DNA from: Rhodocyclaceae bacterium
GTDB lineage: Bacteria; Pseudomonadota; Gammaproteobacteria; Burkholderiales; Ga0077523
Direction: 5' to 3'
DNA: 64,000 nt
NCBI GenBank assembly: GCA_020248405.1
Contig: JADCHQ010000006.1
Location: 248,001-312,000 of the forward strand
The translations under genes were made by a program, and so were the position numbers. Shown here one piece after another: positions 47,120 to 55,673 of the stretch. Under the pieces are notes generated by a model. The model did no database searches and was not told where the DNA came from. It saw nothing but the letters and a program-made list of their open reading frames with translations. Position 1 is the first letter of the stretch. The number at the start of each line of letters is the position of its first letter.

Positions 47120-47149
47120 AACCCGCCCCTCCGGGGGCGGGTTTTTTTT
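47120..47149 (+). terminator. Rho-independent terminator of the iorAB-like operon
   Basis: A perfect 10-bp stem AACCCGCCCC/GGGGCGGGTT (47120-47129 and 47134-47143) with loop TCCG is followed by eight Ts (47142-47149). It ends the plus-strand operon; the next gene is convergent. Confidence 0.9.
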
Positions 47150-47164
47150 CGCCGGCGGCGGCCT

Positions 47165-48460
47165 TCAGCGATGCGCGCCGGCGCGCACCGGCCCGTACCG
47201 CGCCACGCGAATGTCGGCCTGGGCCTTGTGACCGGCGAAGCCTTCGATGGCACACAGGCGCGAGCAGTACTCGCCCACCATGGCCGAGGCCTCGGGCTTC
47301 ACCTTCTGGTAGGTGCAGGTCTTGAGGAACTTGCCCACCCACAGCCCGCCGGTATATCGCGCCGCCTTGCGGGTGGGCAGCGTGTGGTTGGTACCGATCA
47401 CCTTGTCGCCGTAGCTCACGTTGGTCTCCGGCCCCAGGAACAGCGCACCGTAGTTGGTCATGCGCTGCAGGAAGAAGTCGGGATCGCGGGTCATTACCTG
47501 CACGTGCTCCGAGGCAATACGATCGGCCTCGGCCACCATCTCCTCGTAGCTGTCGCACAGGATCACCTGGCCGTAGTCGCGCCACGCCTGGCCGGCCACG
47601 GCGGCCGTGGGCAAGGTGCGCAATTGCACCTCGATCTGCGCCACGGTGTCGCGGGCGAGCTTTTCGGAGTTGGTGAGCAGGATGGCGGGCGAGTTGGGCC
47701 CGTGTTCAGCCTGGCCCAGCAGGTCGGTGGCGCACATCTCGCCATCCACGCTGTCGTCGGCGATCACCAGCGTCTCGGTGGGCCCGGCGAACAGGTCGAT
47801 GCCCACGCGCCCGGCGAGCTGGCGCTTGGCCTCGGCCACGTAGGCATTGCCCGGCCCGGCCACCATGTCGGTGGCGGCCACGGTCTGCGTGCCCACGGCC
47901 ATGGCGGCGATGGCCTGCACGCCGCCCAGGCAGTAGATCTCGTCCGCGCCCGCCAGGTGCATGGCCGTGACGATGGCTGGCGCGGGCCGGCCCTGGAAGG
48001 GCGGCGCGCAGGCGATGACCCGTGGCACCCCCGCCACCTTGGCGGTGAGGATGGTCATGTGCGCCGAGGCCACCAGCGGGTACTTACCGCCGGGCACGTA
48101 GCAGCCCACGGAGTTCACCGGAATGTTGCGGTGGCCGAGGATCACCCCAGGCAGCGTTTCCACCTCCACATCGCGCAGCGCCTCGCGCTGAATCTGCGCG
48201 AAGTTGCGGATCTGCGTCTGGGCGAAGCGGATGTCCTCCACGTCGCGCGGCGGCATGGCGGCCACGCAGGCCGCGATGTCCGCGGGGCTCAGGCGGAAAT
48301 CCGCGGGCGACCACTGGTCGAACTTCTCCGAGTACTCGCGCACCGCCGCGTCGCCGCGCCGCTCCACGTCGGCGATGATGCCCTCCACCGTGGCGCGTAC
48401 CCTGGACTGCTCGGCGGCATCGTCGGCCGCGCTAATGCCCGTCTTGAGAAATCTCGGCAT
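47165..48460 (-). CDS. Histidinol dehydrogenase family protein (HisD/HpsN-like)
   Basis: A 431-residue NAD-dependent dehydrogenase. The HisD-type core [18 protein letters not shown], the loop [14 protein letters not shown] and [20 protein letters not shown] are present. The sequence pattern is closer to sulfopropanediol dehydrogenase (HpsN) type proteins than to HisD from his operons, and no his genes are near. It may therefore oxidise a sulfonate or other diol rather than histidinol. The start at 48460 ([14 protein letters not shown]) fits the family. It is convergent to the iorAB-like operon. Confidence 0.8.
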   Translation of the reverse strand: MPRFLKTGISAADDAAEQSRVRATVEGIIADVERRGDAAVREYSEKFDQWSPADFRLSPADIAACVAAMPPRDVEDIRFAQTQIRNFAQIQREALRDVEVETLPGVILGHRNIPVNSVGCYVPGGKYPLVASAHMTILTAKVAGVPRVIACAPPFQGRPAPAIVTAMHLAGADEIYCLGGVQAIAAMAVGTQTVAATDMVAGPGNAYVAEAKRQLAGRVGIDLFAGPTETLVIADDSVDGEMCATDLLGQAEHGPNSPAILLTNSEKLARDTVAQIEVQLRTLPTAAVAGQAWRDYGQVILCDSYEEMVAEADRIASEHVQVMTRDPDFFLQRMTNYGALFLGPETNVSYGDKVIGTNHTLPTRKAARYTGGLWVGKFLKTCTYQKVKPEASAMVGEYCSRLCAIEGFAGHKAQADIRVARYGPVRAGAHR

Positions 48461-48800
48461 GTTGCTCTCCCCGTTTGTTTGAAGGCGGCGGTCCAGGGCT
48501 TGAGCACCTCTCACACCGACTTGGACTCGATCCTGGCCAACCCGCGGACCGGCACACGGGTGGTCAAACTCGACCCCGTGGCGCGCCTCGCGGTGACGCG
48601 CGCATGGATCCCGGCACCACGGCGGTCATGAATCGCCCGGGCGCAGGCCCCGGCGAGGGCGAGGAGTGTGTTACGGCCGCGGACCGGCAGTCAATGGCGG
48701 CGCGCCGCGTTGATGCCCGTCAAGGCGCCCGGCGCGCCATCTGCGCCATCATGTCCGCACAGGCCGGCGACGGCCGCCCGCAACTCCGGAGGACTCTTCC
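48461..48800. other. Divergent intergenic region, no gene seen
   Basis: A 340-bp GC-rich space between the HisD-like gene and the Spy/ZraP-like gene. I see no ORF with support and no clear sigma-70 promoter. The only evident signal is CCGGAGG just before the ATG at 48801. Confidence 0.5.
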
Positions 48801-49463
48801 ATGAACGCTTTCCCCATCCTGCTCGCGGCCGTGCTGGCGGCCGCAGGCGTGGCGCCCGCCGCCGCCCGCGATCCCGACGGCCCGGGGTCTGCCACTCGCA
48901 CCACCACAGCGGCCGCCGGCGAAGAACCCGGCTGCGCGATGATGAAGGAGGGCCGCACCGGTACGCGGGGCAAGCGCCCTCCCATGGGCGGCCATCCGCC
49001 CATGCACGGTCCCGTGCTGGAGCCGGCTCTTCCGCCGCGGCAGGCGGCTGCGCTGGGGCTCGATGCCGACCAGCGTCAGCGGCTGGCCGCCATCGAGAAG
49101 CAGGGTCGCGTCCGCCAGTGGGCGCTGCTGGGCGAACTGCGCGAAGAGCGGCTGGCGCTCGCTGAGCAACTCGGGGCAGCCGAGCCCGATCCCGCCACCG
49201 CCACCGCGCGCCTGCGCGCCGTGCAGGCGGTGGAGGCGAAGCTCCTGGAGGCCCGCCTCGCCGCCCGCCGCGACGCCATGGCCGTGCTCACCCCGCAACA
49301 GCGCAGCCAGTTGCTGTCCGCGCCGCACCCTCACGGCGAGGCGGGCGGCGGGCGTGCCGCTGCCGCCTCCCGGGACGGCCAGGACCAGGATGACGAGGAC
49401 GAGGACGACGACCCAAAAGCGCCGGGCGGCGCGCCGAAGGACCCGCACGCCGGGCACCACTAG
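48801..49463 (+). CDS. Spy/CpxP/ZraP-like periplasmic metal-response protein
   Basis: A 220-residue exported protein. A signal peptide (MNAFPILLAAVLAAAGVAPAAA) is followed by a Met/His/Pro-rich stretch (RPPMGGHPPMHG) and a helical region with LGLDADQRQRLAAIEK and later VLTPQQRSQL, the LTxxQ-type motifs of the Spy/CpxP/ZraP fold. The C-terminus is strongly acidic and ends with HAGHH, which could bind metal. It faces the copper-oxidase operon (convergent), which supports a role in metal stress. Confidence 0.72.
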   Translation: MNAFPILLAAVLAAAGVAPAAARDPDGPGSATRTTTAAAGEEPGCAMMKEGRTGTRGKRPPMGGHPPMHGPVLEPALPPRQAAALGLDADQRQRLAAIEKQGRVRQWALLGELREERLALAEQLGAAEPDPATATARLRAVQAVEAKLLEARLAARRDAMAVLTPQQRSQLLSAPHPHGEAGGGRAAAASRDGQDQDDEDEDDDPKAPGGAPKDPHAGHH

Positions 49464-49509
49464 CCCGATACGGCCGTACCTGACCCGGCGGTAGAGGAGG
49501 TCCGCGGGA

Positions 49510-50880
49510 TCAGTGATGGGAGCCGTGCCCGCCCGGCTTGCGCACCTGCACGTGCGCGGCGCCAGCGTCCGGTGGCGCGCCAGGCGGGCGCTGCGGTTCG
49601 GCCACCGGCCCGGTCCATTCGTAGGCCACCGTTCCCGCCGGGTGCTGGTACCAGCCCGGGTCGCGGTAGTCGCCCCGCGCCAGGCCGTCGCGCACCTTCA
49701 CCACGGTGAACATGCCGCCCATCTCCAGCGGCCCGAAGGGCCCTTCGCCAGTCATCATGGGCAGCGTGTTCTCCGGCAGCGGCATCTGCATCTCTCCCAT
49801 CTCGGCCATGCCCGCTTCGCCCATGGCCATGTAGCCGGGCACCAGCCTGCGGATGCGTTCCACCAGGTCCGACTGGTCCACGCCCATCATGGCGGGCACG
49901 CGATGGCCCATGGGACCCATGGTGTGATGTGACTTGTGGCAGTGGAAGGCCCAGTCGCCCGGATCGTCGAAGCGCACATCGATGGCGCGCATGGCGCCCA
50001 CGGGCATGTCCACGCTCACCTCGGGCCAGCGCACCGCGGGCGGCACCCATCCGCCGTCGGTGCCGGTGACGAACATCTCGCAGCCGTGCAGGTGCATGGG
50101 GTGGTTGGTCATGGTGAGGTTGCCCACCCGCACCCGCAGGGTCTCGCCCACGGCGCACACCAGAGGATCGATGCCCGGGAAGGCGCGGCTGTTCCAGGTC
50201 CACAGGTTGAACTCGAGCATGGTGTTGACGCGCGGCACGAAGCTGCCCGGGTCGATGTCGTAGGCCGCCAGCAGGAAGACATAGTCGCGGTCGGCGCGGT
50301 GTAGCGACGGATCCTTCGGATGCACCACGATGGCGCCCATCATGCCCATGGCCATCTGCACCATCTCGTCGGCGTGGGGGTGGTACATGAAGGTGCCCGA
50401 CTTGCGCATGACGAACTCGTACACGAACGTCTTGCCGGGCTGGATCTGCGGCTGGGTGAGGCCGCCCACGCCGTCCATGCCGTTGGGCAACAGCAGGCCG
50501 TGCCAGTGGATGGTGGTGTGCTCGGGCAGGCGGTTGGTGACGAAGATGCGCACCCGGTCGCCCTCCACGCACTCGATGGTGGGGCCGGGGCTCTGGCCGT
50601 TGTAGCCCCATAGCCGCGCCACCATGCCGGGCGCGATCTCGCGCTCCACCGGCTCGGCCACCAGGTGAAACTCCTTCCAGCCGTCGTTCATCCGCCAGGG
50701 AAGGGTCCACCCGTTGAGGGTGACCACCGGGTTGTAGGGCACGCCCCCGGTGGGCGCAAGGGGCGGCTGGGTGGCGGCGGAACGCTGCTGTACGGCCTCG
50801 GGCAGCCCCGCCAGCGCCGCGCGGCTCACCGTGGCCGCGCCCAGGGCAGCAGCGGCGCCCATGAAGATTCGGCGATCCAT
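49510..50880 (-). CDS. Multicopper oxidase (CopA/CueO-like)
   Basis: A 456-residue periplasmic multicopper oxidase. An RR-type export signal opens the protein (MDRRIFMGAAAALG). Copper-binding motifs are HWHG (125-128), HPH (167-169), HPMHLHG (260-266) and HCHKSHHTMGPMGH (313-326, with the type 1 Cys). A Met-rich stretch (MGEAGMAEMGEMQMP) resembles the Met-rich copper loop of CopA/CueO enzymes. The C-terminal tail ends GHGSHH. It likely oxidises Cu(I) or another substrate. It is 3 bp downstream of the TolC-like gene. Confidence 0.87.
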   Translation of the reverse strand: MDRRIFMGAAAALGAATVSRAALAGLPEAVQQRSAATQPPLAPTGGVPYNPVVTLNGWTLPWRMNDGWKEFHLVAEPVEREIAPGMVARLWGYNGQSPGPTIECVEGDRVRIFVTNRLPEHTTIHWHGLLLPNGMDGVGGLTQPQIQPGKTFVYEFVMRKSGTFMYHPHADEMVQMAMGMMGAIVVHPKDPSLHRADRDYVFLLAAYDIDPGSFVPRVNTMLEFNLWTWNSRAFPGIDPLVCAVGETLRVRVGNLTMTNHPMHLHGCEMFVTGTDGGWVPPAVRWPEVSVDMPVGAMRAIDVRFDDPGDWAFHCHKSHHTMGPMGHRVPAMMGVDQSDLVERIRRLVPGYMAMGEAGMAEMGEMQMPLPENTLPMMTGEGPFGPLEMGGMFTVVKVRDGLARGDYRDPGWYQHPAGTVAYEWTGPVAEPQRPPGAPPDAGAAHVQVRKPGGHGSHH

Positions 50881-50883
50881 GAT

Positions 50884-52320
50884 TCAATCCTCCCGGCGCA
50901 CGAGGCGCCCTGTTGATGCCGCAGCGGCAGCGGGCACGGCCTCGGCCACGGCACCGGCGGGCAGCCGGCCGCCCAGGGCACGCCGCAGCCGCGCCTCGGC
51001 CAACCAGTAGTCGCGCAGCGCCCCGATCGAACCCTGGGCGGCGTTCACCTGTTCGCGCGCGTCGGCCAGCAGCTCGAACACGGAGATGAGCATGCCGTTG
51101 TAGCGCAGCCAGTTCTGCTCGGAGATGCGGCGCCGCAACGGCACGATCTCATCGCGGTACTGGCGCGCCAGCGCCCAAGCCTCGCGCCAGGCGGCAGCTG
51201 ATTCGCGCACCTCGGAGCGGGCATTCACCGCCGTCTCGCCCACCCGTGCCGCGGCCTGGAGGTACACCGCCTGGGCACGCGCCACTCGCGCTCCACCCCA
51301 GTCGAAGATCGGGATTTCCACGCTCACCTCGTAGCCGCGCTTGAGGGGCTCGCCCTGCTCGGCCAGGCGCGCCGGACCGAGTTCCAGGGTGTTCACCATG
51401 CCGATTGCGCGGCTGAGCCCCAGGGCGCGCGCGGTGGCCGCCGCATCGGCTTTGGCCGCCTGCACGTCGAGCCGCTGGCCCAGGGCGAAACGCTCCAGTT
51501 CGCCGTCCTCGCCCGGCTGCGGCGGCAGTTCGGGCAGGCGCTCGGGCAGACGCACGCGCACCGGGTTGTCCACCCCCAGCAGCCGCATGAGCCGCTCGTG
51601 CGCCGCCAGGGCGGCGCCGCGGGCACGGCCCAGTTGCACCCGGGCGTCGGCCAGGTAGGCCTGTTCGCGCAACTGATCGAGCTGGGAGAAGTGGCCGACC
51701 CGGGCCATGCGCTGCGCCAGCACTGCACTGGCCTCGGCGGCCTCGCGCACCTGCTCCAGGTAGTGCAGTTCCTGCTGCGCAGCCACCGCCGCCACCCAGG
51801 CCTCGCGGGTATCAGCCGCCACCGCCAGCACCCGGTCGGTCACTTGCAGGCGCACCGCCTCGAAGCGGCGCTGCTCCATGCCCAGCACCGCCGGCAGGGT
51901 GAGCAGCGCACCCAAGGGCAGGGTGAGGGCAGTCTCGTACTTGAACGACTCCTCCGAGGCGGTGCGGGTGGTGCGAAAGCGCGGGTTGGGCAGGCGCCCG
52001 GCCTGCAGCAACTCGGCCTCGGCCACGCCAAGCTGCCCGTACACCGCCTGCAGCGCGGGGTTCTGGAGCACGGCCACCTGCACCGCGTCATCGGCAGTCA
52101 GGGTCTGGGCAAGCAGCTGCGCCACCTCGTCGTCCACCCGCTGGCGGCCCGCGTCGTCGCGCGGCCAGGCGGGCGTGGCACCGACGCGCTGCGCGGCGGC
52201 GCTGGCCATGGCATCGAAGCCCGCCTCGCGGCCAAGCCCCGCACAGCCGGCGAGCGCCAGCAGCAGGGCAGCGGCGGCCAGCGCAGGCAACCGCACGATT
52301 CGTTTGCTGAGATGGTTCAC
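50884..52320 (-). CDS. TolC family outer-membrane efflux lipoprotein
   Basis: A 478-residue outer-membrane factor. A lipoprotein signal with LALAGC places the lipidated Cys at about residue 26. Two OEP repeats follow, with typical long helices (AEAELLQAGRLPNPRF, ARVGHFSQLDQLREQAYL). It would form the outer-membrane channel of an efflux pump. The GTG at 52320 follows GGAG with an 8-nt gap; the open frame extends upstream without similarity. It is paired with a multicopper oxidase, but no RND pump or membrane-fusion gene is present. Confidence 0.83.
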   Translation of the reverse strand: MNHLSKRIVRLPALAAAALLLALAGCAGLGREAGFDAMASAAAQRVGATPAWPRDDAGRQRVDDEVAQLLAQTLTADDAVQVAVLQNPALQAVYGQLGVAEAELLQAGRLPNPRFRTTRTASEESFKYETALTLPLGALLTLPAVLGMEQRRFEAVRLQVTDRVLAVAADTREAWVAAVAAQQELHYLEQVREAAEASAVLAQRMARVGHFSQLDQLREQAYLADARVQLGRARGAALAAHERLMRLLGVDNPVRVRLPERLPELPPQPGEDGELERFALGQRLDVQAAKADAAATARALGLSRAIGMVNTLELGPARLAEQGEPLKRGYEVSVEIPIFDWGGARVARAQAVYLQAAARVGETAVNARSEVRESAAAWREAWALARQYRDEIVPLRRRISEQNWLRYNGMLISVFELLADAREQVNAAQGSIGALRDYWLAEARLRRALGGRLPAGAVAEAVPAAAAASTGRLVRRED

Positions 52321-52421
52321 GGATACCGCTCCTCGAAAGCCCGCGCGCGCAAGGGCACGGGCGGCAAAGGTTCGAACGCATTCATCGCCGCGGCCCGGGG
52401 CGGAGGCGGCGTCACGGAGCG

Positions 52422-52832
52422 TCAGCTTCGGGGAGGCGGGGGCGCGTGGGCCGGGGAAATGGACAGATCGGCCCGCGCCGCACTGGCGTTCAGGACCGGG
52501 CGCAGCGCGTCGTGAATGCCCGCCAGGAGCGGCGCGGCCATCGCGCCGCAGGTGGAGTGGCAATGACCACAGGCCAGATGGCATGCGTCGCAGTCGGTGC
52601 CAGCCCCGGTCCGCGCAGACCCTGCCGGCGTCGCTGCAACCGGGCCGTGGCCACAGTGGGCCGATGCACCGCCGGCCCGCAACGGCGCGGGAGCCGCATC
52701 CGGCAACCCGGATGTGGCGGCGGCCGCCTTGCCTTTCGCCCACGCGCACGGCGCCGCGGCGGCCGCGCAGGCCTGGATGGGCAAGGCCATGGCCAGCAGC
52801 ACCGCCAGGGAGAATCGCTTGAACCGGTTCAT
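52422..52832 (-). CDS. Exported Cys/His-rich protein, possible metal binding
   Basis: A 136-residue protein with a signal peptide (MNRFKRFSLAVLLAMALP). The mature part has a cluster of Cys and His (HCGHG, CDACHLACGHCHSTCGAM) and a Pro-rich tail. The start at 52832 is chosen because it yields the signal peptide. I do not recognise a named family, although the arrangement is common in copper-resistance clusters. The TolC-like and copper oxidase genes follow in the same direction, so cotranscription is likely. Confidence 0.6.
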   Translation of the reverse strand: MNRFKRFSLAVLLAMALPIQACAAAAAPCAWAKGKAAAATSGLPDAAPAPLRAGGASAHCGHGPVAATPAGSARTGAGTDCDACHLACGHCHSTCGAMAAPLLAGIHDALRPVLNASAARADLSISPAHAPPPPRS

Positions 52833-52950
52833 GCCCGCAATGCTAAGCCCCCTCCCCGTGGCGGGGCAACGGCGCGCGCGGGGCCAGCGGCGCGCGCCGG
52901 AAAACAAAAACCGCCCTCAAGTGGACGCGCTAACAGCCGATAGGGCAGAA

Positions 52951-54906
52951 ATGGCGGATCCTTCCCCCCAACCTGTACCCACGGGCACTTCCAGGGAGGG
53001 CGTTGGCACACAGATCGGCCGATTCACGATCCTGCGCCAGCTAGGGCGCGGCTCGGAGGGCGTAGTCTATCTCGCCCGCGACCCTGAGCTGGGCCGCGAC
53101 GTGGCCATCAAGACACGCAGCCCGGACCAGGCGCCCAACCGCCAGATCGCCGAACTGCTGGTCAACACCGCCCGTACCGCCAGCACGCTGAGCCATCCCA
53201 ACATCGTGCCGGTGTTCGAGGCGGGCATGCACCAGGGCACGCCGTACGTGGTGTACGAATACGTGCCGGGCCCCACGCTGGCGCGGCTCCTGGCGTCGAG
53301 AGGGCCGCTGCCCTTGGCAAGGGCGGTGATCATGATGAGCCAGCTCCTGGCGGGGGTCGCCTTGATCCATTCACGCGGCCTGCTGCACGGCGACATCAAG
53401 CCCGGCAACGTTCTGGTGGGCACCGACGGCAGGGCAAGGCTGGCCGATTTCGGGCTGCTTCGTGACGCCAACGCCCAGCACGTGCGGCCCACGTCGGGCA
53501 CGCTGCGCTACATGTCGCCGGAGTGCCTGGACGGCAGCCCCGTGGATTGCCGGCGCGACATCTACGCCCTGGGTCTGGTGCTCGTGGAAACACTCACCGG
53601 CAAGGCGGTGGTGCCCGACGCGCCGCGCGCCGAGGTGATAGAAGTCATCCGCAATCAGGCCCCGGCGCGGCCCTCGGAACTCAACCCGAGGGTACCGGCG
53701 ATGATCGATGCCATCGCGCTGAAAGCGCTGCAGAAGGCACCGTCGGAGCGCTACGCCGATGCCGCCGAGATGAAGCGCGAACTCGACCGCATCCGCGTGC
53801 CCGTGAATAGCGAGGGCAGCGTCGAATTGCGCGAATCGGCCAACCACAGCACCGTGGAATTCCTGCTGCGGCGCATGGCCCACCAGAGCGACTTCGGCGC
53901 GCTCTCGGTGAGCCTGGCCGGAATCAATCGCATTGGTAGCGCCGGGGACGACGCCTCGATCATGCAGTTCGCCGAAATCGTGATGCGCGATTTCGCCCTG
54001 ACCCAGAAGCTGCTGCGCGTGGTCAACGGGGCATCCGTCGGCGCCGGCAAAATCACCCGGGTTTCGGACGCGATCGCAGTGCTGGGGCTGGCGCAGGTGC
54101 GCGCGCTGACCGTCGGCATGGCCCTGGCCGGCGGCGCCGGCAAGTCGCCTGCGGTGGCCGCGGCGCTCACCGAGGCCTTCGTGGCCGGCGTGATCGCGCG
54201 CAACCTCGGCCGCGCGCTGCGCGTGGCCAGCGCCGAGGAGTTGTTCATCTGCGGCATGTTTACCGCCCTCGGCGACCTGCTGGCGCTCCATTACCTGCCC
54301 GAGGAGCACGCCGAAATCCTGCGCCGAATCGCGCACGAAAACACCAACGCGGTCGCCGCCGCCCGCAGCGTGCTGGGCATCGGCTTGGGCGAACTCGGCG
54401 ATGCGGTCGCGCGGCACTGGCAGTTCCCAACGGAAATCGTCAACGCCCTGTCACCGCCGCCGGAGAGCGCCCTGGCGGCAGCCACCGACATCCCTGGACG
54501 GATGCAGCACTGCACCGCCTACGCCCGGGAACTGTGCGGGCTTGCCCGTGCCGCCAGCACTGACCAGCGCGAGGCCGCCTTCAACGCCCACGTGGCACGG
54601 TTCGCGCGGTCAGTGCCGGTGCGCCCCCAGGCCATACGCGAACTGCTGGCCCGCTCCGTGGAACTGGCCCGCGGCTACGCTGCCGGGGCGGGGCTCCTGG
54701 TTGCCGAGACGCCCATGCTGGCGGGCATGCGCCAGCTCGCCGGGGTCCAGCAAGACGATGATCCCGCCGTTGTTGCAGCCCCCGCTCCGCGCGCGGCAGC
54801 GGCACAGGCACCCTCGGCTACCGCGTCGGCAGCGTCACTGGCGCCTCCGCCATTGCCTTACTCCTGGCTTAGTCGCCTCTGGAGGGGGGTTAACCGCCGC
54901 ACCTGA
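52951..54906 (+). CDS. Serine/threonine protein kinase-HDOD fusion protein
   Basis: A 651-residue protein. The kinase domain (~22-290) has the glycine loop LGRGSEG, the ATP Lys in VAIK (54), the catalytic loop HGDIKPGN (146-153; HGD rather than HRD) and DFG (166-168). An HDOD domain (~305-500) follows, as in signalling proteins that act on gene expression or c-di-GMP pathways. The C-terminal tail is Ala/Pro-rich. The start at 52951 is chosen by the beginning of the kinase fold; the frame is open 350 bp further up. The next gene downstream is an eCIS-cargo-like gene. Confidence 0.83.
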   Translation: MADPSPQPVPTGTSREGVGTQIGRFTILRQLGRGSEGVVYLARDPELGRDVAIKTRSPDQAPNRQIAELLVNTARTASTLSHPNIVPVFEAGMHQGTPYVVYEYVPGPTLARLLASRGPLPLARAVIMMSQLLAGVALIHSRGLLHGDIKPGNVLVGTDGRARLADFGLLRDANAQHVRPTSGTLRYMSPECLDGSPVDCRRDIYALGLVLVETLTGKAVVPDAPRAEVIEVIRNQAPARPSELNPRVPAMIDAIALKALQKAPSERYADAAEMKRELDRIRVPVNSEGSVELRESANHSTVEFLLRRMAHQSDFGALSVSLAGINRIGSAGDDASIMQFAEIVMRDFALTQKLLRVVNGASVGAGKITRVSDAIAVLGLAQVRALTVGMALAGGAGKSPAVAAALTEAFVAGVIARNLGRALRVASAEELFICGMFTALGDLLALHYLPEEHAEILRRIAHENTNAVAAARSVLGIGLGELGDAVARHWQFPTEIVNALSPPPESALAAATDIPGRMQHCTAYARELCGLARAASTDQREAAFNAHVARFARSVPVRPQAIRELLARSVELARGYAAGAGLLVAETPMLAGMRQLAGVQQDDDPAVVAAPAPRAAAAQAPSATASAASLAPPPLPYSWLSRLWRGVNRRT

Positions 54907-55142
54907 ACCCACGCCAGCCGCCTCGGGAACCCGGTGGGTGCTGCCAGCCGGGCACTGACACTCGATCCCTGACGGGCGCTACCGTTCGTGGCAGGCAAGG
55001 GGATCGGTTGACACACGGGATATTCGCCACCAACGTCGCCGCATCAGCTTGACCACGGCCTTGCCATCTTCCCATCGACCCAATGCGAGGACATCGATGT
55101 CCGGGCGCAAGCCCTGGATGGTCGAAGCGGGGGAGGGTCACC
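54907..55142. other. Intergenic region upstream of the cargo-like gene
   Basis: A 236-bp space. It contains a perfect -35-like TTGACA at 55008-55013 but no -10 at the right distance. Its only clear feature is the strong ribosome binding site at 55129-55137. Confidence 0.5.
55129..55137 (+). promoter_or_regulatory. Strong Shine-Dalgarno GGGGGAGGG deciding a TTG start
   Basis: GGGGGAGGG ends 5 bases before a TTG at 55143. Codon third positions upstream of the TTG are much less GC-rich than those after it, so translation very likely begins here and not at the ATG at 55083. Confidence 0.65.
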
Positions 55143-55643
55143 TTGAGCACAAGGCACGGCAGGGCATCGCCCAACGCAGACCTGGAGCCACGGCGCGTCA
55201 GCGCAGCGGGCCCGCGAACGGCCTGCCCCGCTTCGGGCGAAGGCACGGGCGTCATGGGAGCCCTGACGCGGCTGCAGCACATGGCGGATGCCAGCCCGGG
55301 AGCGGCCCAGTTGCAGCGGCTGCAGGCGGCCGCCGACCGGGCCGCCGGCCGCCACAGCCCGCTCGAGGCCCGCCACAATGGCGCCACCCAGCCAAGCCCG
55401 CTGTCTCGGGCCCCCGCCATACTCTTCGCGGCCATGGCGGAGCGGCCGTCGCTCGCGCCCGGCGCACCCCGGCATCCCGCCCAGCGCCGCGCGGACCCCA
55501 TGCAGCGCAACGGCGAGCGGGAAGAAGAACAATCTCAGCAGGGAGCAACGCCAGCCGCCGCAGCCACATCCGCCCTGGCAGCCGTAAACACGGAAGTTGA
55601 GCCGACGTGGGCGGTCCGTACGGTGACCCATCCGGGCTTTTGA
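55143..55643 (+). CDS. Cargo/effector-like protein, N-terminal part (stops at in-frame TGA)
   Basis: A 166-residue product. It has ALTRLQHMADASPGAAQLQR, the repeat pattern (xMADxSPxxxQLxxLQxxAD) found in N-terminal regions of extracellular contractile injection system cargo and DUF4157-type proteins, and later PMQRNGEREEEQ, which resembles the xVQR segment after such repeats. No DUF4157 HExxH motif is seen. The frame ends at TGA 55641-55643 and reopens in the same frame, continuing 348 codons to 56690. A TGG-to-TGA change would join both parts. It may be a broken gene, or two adjacent genes. Confidence 0.6.
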   Translation: MSTRHGRASPNADLEPRRVSAAGPRTACPASGEGTGVMGALTRLQHMADASPGAAQLQRLQAAADRAAGRHSPLEARHNGATQPSPLSRAPAILFAAMAERPSLAPGAPRHPAQRRADPMQRNGEREEEQSQQGATPAAAATSALAAVNTEVEPTWAVRTVTHPGF

Positions 55644-55673
55644 AATGGCACCACGGCCACCGATGCCGCCGGC

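Noticed and set aside
55044..55631. Minus-strand open frame across the cargo-like region
   Set aside because: Arg/Gly/Ala-rich low-complexity product without a start signal; the plus frame has a strong ribosome binding site and a family-like repeat.
55641..55643. TGA as a selenocysteine codon
   Set aside because: No SECIS-like hairpin was recognised directly after it, and the surrounding protein shows no redox motif. A TGG-to-TGA change is simpler.
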